This document shows, in pieces, positions 1 through 5,529 of a stretch of 7,835 nt of DNA. The translations under genes were made by a program, and so were the position numbers. The stretch is from Candidatus Methanocomedens sp. Its GTDB lineage: Archaea; Halobacteriota; Methanosarcinia; Methanosarcinales; Methanocomedenaceae. Numbering within the stretch: position 1 is the first letter of the stretch; each line of letters begins with the position of its first letter. The notes below the pieces were generated by a model that saw only the letters and a program-made list of their open reading frames with translations, made no database searches and was not told where the DNA came from. Where the stretch lies: contig QBUR01000148.1 of assembly GCA_013374385.1 (NCBI GenBank), positions 1-7,835 of the forward strand, in the 5' to 3' direction.

Positions 1-690
1 AAAATCAAGGGCAAGAAAAGCATTGCGGAAATTAAAAGAAGCAAAAGATATACAGAAATCGATTGATACCAATAAAAAGCTGCCAATGAAGTTTCGTATC
101 AATAATGTGCTCATTGATGTTTCTTATTCTTATCAAACGAAACTCGAAGAACTTAGTGAAGATGAAGCCCTCAAACTCGTTGAAAAGGTAATTATTAACG
201 GTCGAGAAGGATTTTTCTGCATCAAATCAAGTGAGGATTTGACACTTCAACAGTCTTTACAAACCTATAGAAAGAAGGATTCGATCGAGAAGATTTTTAA
301 TTCGATGAAAAATGAGATTGAAATAAAACCAGTACGCGTATGGACAGACGATAGCATTTATGGAGCATTGATTATTGGGTTTTTAGCTCAATTATTCATT
401 TCGTTGATACGATATGAAATCAAGGAATTGAAAACCACTTCGACAAAATTCATAAAAAACAGCCTGATGAATTTGACAGTTACCGTTCATTTCAGAATTA
501 ACAAGCCAAAAAAGTATATTTATGCTAATTTTGACTCGATAAATAGGCTGATTTTGATACAAAATCAAGGAATAACATAGAAAACTGTTAGTAAACAAGG
601 TTAATTTTTTATAACTGTCAGATTGGTTTCCCCGCCAAAATAGTAGACATACTCGATGAGTTGGATTTTTTAACTGTCAAAGTAGGGTGA
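1..690 (+). mobile_element. Right part of an insertion sequence (left end outside window)
   Basis: The transposase fragment is followed by about 110 non-coding bases. These hold two copies of TAACTGTCA (612-620 and 671-679), each preceded by a T-run, with the second followed by AAGTAGGGTGA. The second copy is a plausible terminal inverted repeat, which would place the right end near 685-690. The left end is not in the window, so neither the inverted repeat nor a target-site duplication can be confirmed; the right boundary is an estimate. Confidence 0.45.
2..580 (+). CDS. DDE transposase, IS4 superfamily (IS1634-like), C-terminal part, cut by window edge
   Basis: This is the C-terminal part of an IS transposase, the enzyme that cuts and rejoins the ends of its element. 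The frame is open to the first bases of the window, so the true start and the two catalytic aspartates lie upstream; a TTG at 23 is the first possible internal start but not a credible gene start. Counting from that TTG, residues 82-96 match the YREK signature Y-(2)-R/K-(3)-E-(6)-K, with Y82, K85, E89 and K96; E89 should be the third catalytic acidic residue. It follows a GFFCIKSS strand (63-70), as is usual in this family. A hydrophobic helix (about 114-128) follows. The stop is TAG at 578-580. The gene is clearly more AT-rich than its neighbours, as expected of mobile DNA. The superfamily is fairly sure; the family assignment is less so. Confidence 0.82.
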   Translation, partial: KSRARKALRKLKEAKDIQKSIDTNKKLPMKFRINNVLIDVSYSYQTKLEELSEDEALKLVEKVIINGREGFFCIKSSEDLTLQQSLQTYRKKDSIEKIFNSMKNEIEIKPVRVWTDDSIYGALIIGFLAQLFISLIRYEIKELKTTSTKFIKNSLMNLTVTVHFRINKPKKYIYANFDSINRLILIQNQGIT

Positions 691-700
691 TAATATTATA

Positions 701-765
701 GAACACGGATTGCACGGATGACATGGATGTGCACAGATAAAAATAAATCCGTAAAATCCGTGTTC
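701..765. repeat. Imperfect intergenic palindrome with period-9 arms (ACGGAT type)
   Basis: The arms 701-719 and 747-765 are reverse complements over 19 bases with two mismatches (712-713 against 753-754), around a 27-base loop. The outer 11 bases (GAACACGGATT / AATCCGTGTTC) pair perfectly. Each arm is built of a short word repeated every 9 bases: CACGGATTG, CACGGATGA, CATGGATGT on the left and AATCCGTAA, AATCCGTGT on the right. As RNA it would form a strong hairpin. It has no coding potential and lies between the probable IS end and the fwdF promoter. I recall ACACGGATT-type repeats as common in intergenic DNA of methanogens and other prokaryotes, but cannot check this here. Confidence 0.75.
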
Positions 766-896
766 GATTTAAATCAAATTGGAGTGGCCTAAAAAGGCAT
801 CACTATTTGGAAAACGATGCAGATTTAGCCAATCAATCTCCTTAACCGATGACTGATGGAACTACCTAATCCCTGAATACCACATAAGCTACTTAA

Positions 897-904
897 TTTA
901 TATA
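897..904 (+). promoter_or_regulatory. Archaeal TATA box (BoxA) for fwdF
   Basis: TTTATATA at 897-904 matches the archaeal BoxA consensus. Archaeal transcription usually starts about 25 bases downstream of the box, here about 926-930, only a few bases before the ATG at 932. No GGAGG/GGTGA-like ribosome binding site lies in 909-931. Together these suggest a leaderless or very short-leader mRNA for the polyferredoxin gene. Confidence 0.55.
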
Positions 905-931
905 GTTTTCAAATTATTCAATACACCACAT

Positions 932-2260
932 ATGACAGACAATTCCCAACCAGATCCCGTAGACGGCGGCCTTGAAGTAACAGTGGACATGCACATCCAG
1001 GATACCCATTTCATATACACCCAGACCACTGATGGTTCAAAGAAGACACTGGACTACGATTACAAACGGTGCAATGGCTGCGGGATATGTATCGAGATAT
1101 GCCCGGTAAAGGCCATCGAGGCAGGCCCACTTTTGGAGATAGCCACAGGTATGGACGCACCACCCGTCATCATCGACCAGACAAAGTGCACCTTTTGTGG
1201 TATGTGTGCTTCCTTTTGTCCGGTCAGGGCCGTACGCATGGACATTGACGGTGAGGACATACTGGAGATCGAGGATTATCCCAGGCTGGACTCAAAAGTG
1301 ATTATCAACGAGAAGTGCCTGCCGTGTTTATTGTGCGAGAAAGCATGTCCTGAGGATGCCATGAAACTTGAACTCACTTTTCCCACCAAGGAAGAAGTGG
1401 CACCTTTCAAGGAAGGGCAAGAGGGCGAGATATCTGTAGATATGGATAAATGTAACTTCTGCGGATTGTGCGCGCCTTTGTGTCCTGCTTTTGTGCTGGT
1501 TGAGCGGGAGCCTACACCTGATAATCCTGTACCTTTCCAGGACCTGCTTGTTGATTTGGATAAATGCGATTACTGTAAGATATGTGAGGATTTCTGTCCC
1601 GAACATGCTATCAAGGTCAAAGGAAAACTGGAGGCAGAGGTGCCCCAAATCTCTGGTACCCTGATAATTGATGACGTAAAGTGCACCCGGTGCGGCTGGT
1701 GCAGGGAAGTATGCCCTTACGAAGCTGTTGAGATAGTGAAACCCTTTGAAGGGGATATTGAACTTATAGAAAAGAACCTGGTAGAGTGCGACCCATTGGG
1801 CTGCCACGGTTGTTTTAATGTATGCCCGGCCCATGCCTGGTACGTTCCCTCTGATAAGAAGATAGATGTGGTAAAGGACTTATGTATTTATTGCGGGGCA
1901 TGTGAGAAGGCATGTCATGTGCGTGCCATTGGTGTGGACCGGACCGCGGTGAAGCATACGCAGGTGAAGGACCTCCCCTGGTCTGGACAGTGGAACGATG
2001 CCATTGATACTATTCATACCGGGCAGCGTACCAGACCTGATACCGCGCGCAGGATAGAGATGGAAACAGGCGATATCCCACGCCCGGAGATGCATGAGAT
2101 AGCCACCCGCAAGGGGCACAAACATCTGGACGAGATACAGTCCAGGCTGGCCGACCTGCTGCCCATGCTGGAGGATGCCAAAGTTAGGTTTGAATGGGAA
2201 AAGAACCATGGCGGTTCTGTGAGGATGAGGGTTAAGAAGCTGGGACATCCTGATGGGTGA
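932..2260 (+). CDS. fwdF: FwdF-like polyferredoxin, eight [4Fe-4S] motifs (formylmethanofuran dehydrogenase subunit F)
   Basis: In this family, FwdF/FmdF is the cytoplasmic electron-wiring subunit of tungsten or molybdenum formylmethanofuran dehydrogenase, which reduces CO2 to formylmethanofuran (or the reverse in methyl oxidation). The 442-residue protein carries eight cysteine motifs: C47-C57, C86-C96, C129-C139, C174-C184, C212-C222, C251-C261, C286-C298 and C318-C328. Most are CxxCxxCxxxCP. The seventh is C-x4-C-x2-C-x3-CP (CDPLGCHGC), and in the eighth the usual proline is histidine (H329). Eight clusters and the conserved tracts ATGMDAPPVI (71-80) and GCHGCFNVCP (290-299) fit FwdF better than a generic ferredoxin. 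A C-terminal tail (about 333-442) has no cysteine. The start is the ATG just after a TATA box, giving a short or leaderless transcript. No other fwd/fmd subunit gene is nearby, so it would act with subunits encoded elsewhere. The molybdenum/tungsten type (fmdF or fwdF) cannot be told from sequence. Confidence 0.85.
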   Translation: MTDNSQPDPVDGGLEVTVDMHIQDTHFIYTQTTDGSKKTLDYDYKRCNGCGICIEICPVKAIEAGPLLEIATGMDAPPVIIDQTKCTFCGMCASFCPVRAVRMDIDGEDILEIEDYPRLDSKVIINEKCLPCLLCEKACPEDAMKLELTFPTKEEVAPFKEGQEGEISVDMDKCNFCGLCAPLCPAFVLVEREPTPDNPVPFQDLLVDLDKCDYCKICEDFCPEHAIKVKGKLEAEVPQISGTLIIDDVKCTRCGWCREVCPYEAVEIVKPFEGDIELIEKNLVECDPLGCHGCFNVCPAHAWYVPSDKKIDVVKDLCIYCGACEKACHVRAIGVDRTAVKHTQVKDLPWSGQWNDAIDTIHTGQRTRPDTARRIEMETGDIPRPEMHEIATRKGHKHLDEIQSRLADLLPMLEDAKVRFEWEKNHGGSVRMRVKKLGHPDG

Positions 2261-2269
2261 GTGGGCAAC

Positions 2270-2310
2270 ATTATTCTACAAAACAGTATTATACTAAAAA
2301 GTAGAATAAT
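2270..2310. repeat. Nested inverted repeat between fwdF and the ATPase gene (possible operator or terminator)
   Basis: ATTATTCTAC (2270-2279) is perfectly complementary to GTAGAATAAT (2301-2310), with a 21-base loop. Inside the loop is a second perfect palindrome, AGTATTATACT (2285-2295). It begins 9 bases after the fwdF stop and ends 5 bases before the ATPase ATG. No clear ribosome binding site precedes that ATG, and the AT-rich TATTATAC around 2287-2294 lies where a TATA box for a leaderless transcript would be. The element could be an operator over that promoter or a weak hairpin at the fwdF mRNA end; there is no strong T-run after it. Confidence 0.6.
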
Positions 2311-2315
2311 AAAAT

Positions 2316-3707
2316 ATGAAATTCTATAACAGGAACAAAGAATTGCAGGCCATCAAAGACCTTGCTGACCTAAGTAAAAAACATGCCCACATGCTTGTGA
2401 TATTCGGACGACGGCGTGTAGGGAAAACCCGGCTTGTTATGGAATCACTCGATTCAGTCTATTTCTTTGTAGGTAAAAAGACAAGTCCACTATTGCTCAG
2501 GGAATTTTCAGATATACTGAAGAACGAGCTCACTGGGTTTGTACCGGATTTCTCAAACTGGGATGATTTTGTCAGGTTCCTGTTCGCATATTCGCAGGAA
2601 CATCCTATAAGTGTAGTATTCGATGAGTTCCAGAATTTCGAATATGTTGACCCCGCCATCTTTTCTATATTCCAGAAGTACTGGGACATGCATCACAACA
2701 ACACTCCTATCCTGTTGGTTTTCGTGGGTTCTTACATAGGACTCATGAAGAAGATATTCATCAATGCAAAGGAGCCACTTTACGGCAGGGCGACTGCGCG
2801 GATCGATCTTAAACCTCTCTCATATAAATATACCAGGCAAATCTGCAAGGACATGGGATTTATGCAAGAAGATGACATTGTTATGCTGTATTCCACTTTC
2901 GGCGGTGTACCAAGATATTACCAGTTGATTGCGGACTACGGGCTTACCACATACGAAGACGTGATAAGGACACTTCTTTTGAGTGAGAACGCAGTTTTGA
3001 AAGATGAGGTAAGGCAAATACTGATAAGCGAGTTCGGGAACAATTACACCACATATTTTTCCGTGCTTGAGGCAATATCATCTGGCAAGGGTACCCTGAA
3101 GGAGATATCAGACATTACAGGCATCGAGATGAAGAGTCTGAGCCGCTACTTACACGACCTTGTGAACACATTTGAGATTGTTGAGCGAAGAGGTCCGGTT
3201 CTCAAAGGAACAAAAATGGGGAGATATGTCATAAAGGACCAGATGGTCCGGTTCTGGTTCAGGTTCATAAACCCGAATCTTTCGTTCATCGAATCCGGAA
3301 AGTATGACTTGGTATTCGAAAAGGTGAAAGCTTCATTACAGTCGTTCATAGGACCTGTATTTGAGGATATTGCAAGGGATATTGTGTTTGAGGACCTTCC
3401 TTTTCCTCCTGTCAAAATGGGAGCGTGGTGGAACCGCAGAGGTGATGAGGTGGATATTGCAGTTATAGGTGAGAAGCCGTACAGGATACTCCTGGGTGAA
3501 GTTAAATGGAACAGCCGGCCATTAGGGATTCAGGAGGTAAAGAAATTGCTTGACAAGTGCACAATTGTGGATTGGTATAATGATGTGCGTAAGGAGTATT
3601 TTGTTATGGTCTCAAAGGCGGGATTTACGGATGCTGCCAGGAGGTTTATGGATGAAGAAGGGGTTGTGGGATTGGATATGAATGAGTTGGTAGAAAGATT
3701 GAGTTGA
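2316..3707 (+). CDS. Archaeal ATPase (ATPase_2 P-loop domain plus DUF234 domain)
   Basis: This 463-residue protein belongs to the archaeal AAA-like/STAND-related ATPase group. The N-terminus has the family's F-x-NR-x-E-L pattern (residues 3-10). The P-loop is GRRRVGKT (31-38), Walker B is ISVVFDE (98-104), and the sensor-1-like strand ends in VGSY (137-140). The GRATARIDLKPL tract follows, as in other members. A winged-helix region (about 255-300) contains GTLKEISDITGI. The C-terminal DUF234 domain keeps a PD-(D/E)XK-like core: E350, D380 in GDEVDIA, and E395-x-K397. These are residues expected of a nuclease fold, but activity is not shown. Length is typical and the frame is intact. The family's role is poorly known; DNA- or defence-related work is often suspected. 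The HerA-like gene follows 37 bases downstream on the same strand, so the two may share a transcript. Confidence 0.88.
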   Translation: MKFYNRNKELQAIKDLADLSKKHAHMLVIFGRRRVGKTRLVMESLDSVYFFVGKKTSPLLLREFSDILKNELTGFVPDFSNWDDFVRFLFAYSQEHPISVVFDEFQNFEYVDPAIFSIFQKYWDMHHNNTPILLVFVGSYIGLMKKIFINAKEPLYGRATARIDLKPLSYKYTRQICKDMGFMQEDDIVMLYSTFGGVPRYYQLIADYGLTTYEDVIRTLLLSENAVLKDEVRQILISEFGNNYTTYFSVLEAISSGKGTLKEISDITGIEMKSLSRYLHDLVNTFEIVERRGPVLKGTKMGRYVIKDQMVRFWFRFINPNLSFIESGKYDLVFEKVKASLQSFIGPVFEDIARDIVFEDLPFPPVKMGAWWNRRGDEVDIAVIGEKPYRILLGEVKWNSRPLGIQEVKKLLDKCTIVDWYNDVRKEYFVMVSKAGFTDAARRFMDEEGVVGLDMNELVERLS

Positions 3708-3744
3708 AAAATCCGGGGCAGAGTAGTGGATTTAGGGACGTGAA

Positions 3745-5109
3745 ATGCCTTACCTGTACCACCCCCTGGTGCATTACAAAATAGTTAAGCATTCTTCATC
3801 CAGTCATAGTGGCAGCATGAATGAAGTTGAAGGTTTCGACCTTGCCCGCACCGGAGTGACTGATAAACAGTACATTCTGGGCAGGCGTGATAAGGGCTCT
3901 CAGCAAGGTGTGCTCAAGGTGGGCAGGTATCTTGCCATTGACGGCTCGACTGGTTCTGATGTGTATATGGACTGCCTGGGACCCCACGCCGTGTTAATAT
4001 GCGGCAAACGGGGGTACGGCAAATCATACACTATGGGCACGCTTGTTGAAGAACTGGCACTGCAGCAGCCTCCTGTATCAGATAATATTGCTTCAGTGAT
4101 CATCGATAGTATGGGTATCTTCTGGACTCTTGGGTATGCTAATACAAAAGAAGAGCAAATGTTATCTGGCTGGAACCTTGAGCCGAAGGCACAAGATGTA
4201 CAGGTGTTTGTTTCAGGAAATAACCTGGAGGTATATCGCATAGTGGGAATCAATGCCACCTCCCTGTCTATTCCTACCAGTGACCTGTCCGGTTCAGACT
4301 GGTGCTCCCTGTTTGACGTGAGTCCCGTCCATCCACTTGGCATACTGATTAGCAGGACCGTGCAGCAGTTGAAGGAAGATGTTGGCGCGTTCTCTATAGA
4401 AGATATACTGGACCGTATCCAAAACGATGTACATGCAGGCAGTGATACAAAACAGGCAGCATTTAACTACCTTAGCGCTGCCGTAAAATGGGGAATATTT
4501 GAAAAGGAAGGCTCAGATATCCATGATATCATCAGACCGGGCAGGACAGCAGTTATTGACATCAGCAGTTTGCCTGATACAGCAATCCGGTCAATGGTGG
4601 TGGGAATACTTGCCAGGCGTATCTACCAGGAGCGACTTCCAGCCCGCCGGCAATATGAGATTAACAGCATAACAGGTGAACAGGTGACCACCATGCCCAT
4701 GGTCTGGATGTTCATTGACGAGGCACATCTGTTCATGCCGCGTGATGGGCACAGCCTGGCAGGGGATGTGCTGGTCAACGAATGGCTAAGGCAAGGCAGG
4801 CAGCCCGGACTCTCGCTGGTGCTGGCGACACAGCAGCCATCAGCACTGGACCCCATTGTGCTAAGCCAGAGTGACATAATTGTATGCCACCGCCTCACGT
4901 CGCAGGAGGATATCAGTGCTCTGGAGAAAGTGCGGCCAACATATATGAGACAGGGAATTGCAGATTCCATTCGCAAGATGGGGAAAGGTAAAGGTGTGGC
5001 GTTAATTGTGGATGATACTTCGGAAGCGTCCCATGTAGTGCAGATGCGGCCCAGGTTGAGCTGGCACGGCGGGGATGAACCGAGTTCACTGGGAACTAAT
5101 AGTAGATAG
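3745..5109 (+). CDS. HerA-like (DUF87) P-loop ATPase
   Basis: This 454-residue protein resembles the HerA/FtsK-type ATPases, hexameric DNA-translocating motors. A small N-terminal beta-rich region (about 40-80: ILGRRDKG, VGRYLAIDG) would correspond to a HerA-type barrel. The P-loop is GKRGYGKS (87-94). Walker B is FIDEAHLF (323-330), and ATQQPSALD (361-369) supplies the conserved glutamine strand after Walker B. The tract LSQSDIIVCHRL (374-385) is also typical. Canonical HerA works with the NurA nuclease in end resection; no nurA is present here and the residues between the Walker motifs do not point to a particular subfamily, so the substrate is unknown. The first ATG at 3745 is used; a second ATG at 3817 (residue 25) is a credible alternative because the first 24 residues look non-conserved and neither start has a strong ribosome binding site. 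It lies downstream of the DUF234 ATPase and converges with the DUF2283 gene. Confidence 0.85.
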   Translation: MPYLYHPLVHYKIVKHSSSSHSGSMNEVEGFDLARTGVTDKQYILGRRDKGSQQGVLKVGRYLAIDGSTGSDVYMDCLGPHAVLICGKRGYGKSYTMGTLVEELALQQPPVSDNIASVIIDSMGIFWTLGYANTKEEQMLSGWNLEPKAQDVQVFVSGNNLEVYRIVGINATSLSIPTSDLSGSDWCSLFDVSPVHPLGILISRTVQQLKEDVGAFSIEDILDRIQNDVHAGSDTKQAAFNYLSAAVKWGIFEKEGSDIHDIIRPGRTAVIDISSLPDTAIRSMVVGILARRIYQERLPARRQYEINSITGEQVTTMPMVWMFIDEAHLFMPRDGHSLAGDVLVNEWLRQGRQPGLSLVLATQQPSALDPIVLSQSDIIVCHRLTSQEDISALEKVRPTYMRQGIADSIRKMGKGKGVALIVDDTSEASHVVQMRPRLSWHGGDEPSSLGTNSR

Positions 5110-5148
5110 ATGTAATAAGATTATCAGTGGTTCTGGAAAGTCATCAAC

Positions 5149-5361
5149 TTATGCAGTTGCTGTTCGCCCTTTGATCTCATATAAATAAGATTGGGGTTCA
5201 GTAACATTACCGGATGCATCCAGCATCTCAATCGACACAATCTTATTATCTTTGCCATAATCGATTATTAGCCCTTCACTAATCTCATCACTTTCTTTGA
5301 TGGGCATTTCCCTAAGTATCATTGTCAGAATATCAGTATCAAGGTCGTAGATCACTTTCAT
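5149..5361 (-). CDS. DUF2283 family small protein
   Basis: This 70-residue acidic protein matches the DUF2283 pattern: MKVIYDLDTDILTMIL at the start, the SDEISEGLIIDYGKDNKIVSIE core (24-45, split by the usual glycine-aspartate turn) and a terminal hydrophobic segment with EML-x-AS. Members are 60-70 residues long and of unknown function. They are often paired with a DUF4258 protein, an arrangement that suggests a toxin-antitoxin-like unit. No DUF4258 frame is visible on either side, so this copy appears alone. The ATG is well supported by AAGGTGAT (5367-5374), a good archaeal ribosome binding site five bases upstream. A possible AT-rich promoter element (AATAAAAA, around 5403-5410 on the minus strand) lies farther upstream. 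The gene converges with the HerA-like gene, with 39 bases between the stops. Confidence 0.8.
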   Translation of the reverse strand: MKVIYDLDTDILTMILREMPIKESDEISEGLIIDYGKDNKIVSIEMLDASGNVTEPQSYLYEIKGRTATA

Positions 5362-5366
5362 TGGTC

Positions 5367-5374
5367 ATCACCTT
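5367..5374 (-). promoter_or_regulatory. Ribosome binding site of the DUF2283 gene
   Basis: On the minus strand this reads AAGGTGAT, which contains the archaeal GGTGAT anti-16S sequence. The spacing to the ATG at 5361 is five bases. This fixes the start of the small gene and supports the archaeal origin of the window. Confidence 0.7.
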
Positions 5375-5430
5375 TTCACTTCATCATCGCTTTATTCAAG
5401 ACTTTTTATTAGTTTTTGGACGATACGGAA

Positions 5431-5481
5431 AACCGCAGAGTACGCAGAGAAAAATTACAACCCTCTGCGCCCTCTGCGGTT
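5431..5481. repeat. Imperfect intergenic palindrome with period-9 arms (CGCAGAG type)
   Basis: The arms 5431-5449 and 5463-5481 pair over 19 bases with two mismatches (5441-5442 against 5470-5471), around a 13-base loop. Each arm holds the word CGCAGAG (or CTCTGCG) twice with a 9-base period: CGCAGAG-TA-CGCAGAG on the left and CTCTGCG-CC-CTCTGCG on the right. A T6 run (5484-5489) follows on the plus strand, which would look like an intrinsic terminator in that direction. The flanking genes (DUF2283 and lysS) run on the minus strand, however, so a terminator role is doubtful. The layout is the same as the palindrome at 701-765 despite different sequence. Confidence 0.78.
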
Positions 5482-5510
5482 AATTTTTTGCCATGACACA
5501 TTGATCCAGA

Positions 5511-5522
5511 ATAAATTAAAAA
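5511..5522 (-). terminator. Possible T-rich terminator after lysS
   Basis: Reading the minus strand past the lysS stop at 5530-5532, the sequence becomes TTTTTAATTTAT within eight bases. Archaeal transcription commonly ends at such T-runs without a hairpin. Support is by position and composition only. Confidence 0.35.
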
Positions 5523-5529
5523 GTCTCCT

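Larger units (their letters stand above)
581..931. other. Non-coding stretch between transposase and fwdF
   Basis: This 351-base gap holds the probable right end of the insertion sequence (to about 690), the palindromic repeat at 701-765, and the fwdF TATA box at 897-904. Between 766 and 896 I see only a short GCCT-AAAA-AGGC hairpin (787-798) and no convincing reading frame or RNA gene. Confidence 0.6.

Noticed and set aside
843..886. Possible C/D-box guide RNA (GATGACTGATGG, later CTGA)
   Set aside because: A CTGA and TGATGG overlap as in D'/C' boxes and a CTGA follows at 882-885, but no proper upstream C box (RTGATGA) lies at the needed distance.
1328..1834. Long minus-strand open frame of 168 codons inside the polyferredoxin gene
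   Set aside because: It is antisense to conserved CxxCxxCxxxCP motifs, shows no family features and has no ribosome binding site; it is a shadow of fwdF.
3900..4343. Minus-strand open frame of 147 codons inside the HerA-like gene
   Set aside because: It is antisense to the P-loop region and has no recognisable domain; shadow frame.
5114..5247. AATAAGATT at 5114 and 5184 and its complement at 5239
   Set aside because: Short AT-rich words, two of them within the DUF2283 coding region; chance is the simplest explanation.
5431..5489. Palindrome plus T6 read as an intrinsic terminator on the plus strand
   Set aside because: No plus-strand gene ends nearby that would need it: the HerA-like gene stops more than 300 bases earlier, with the DUF2283 gene in between, and archaeal terminators rarely need hairpins.
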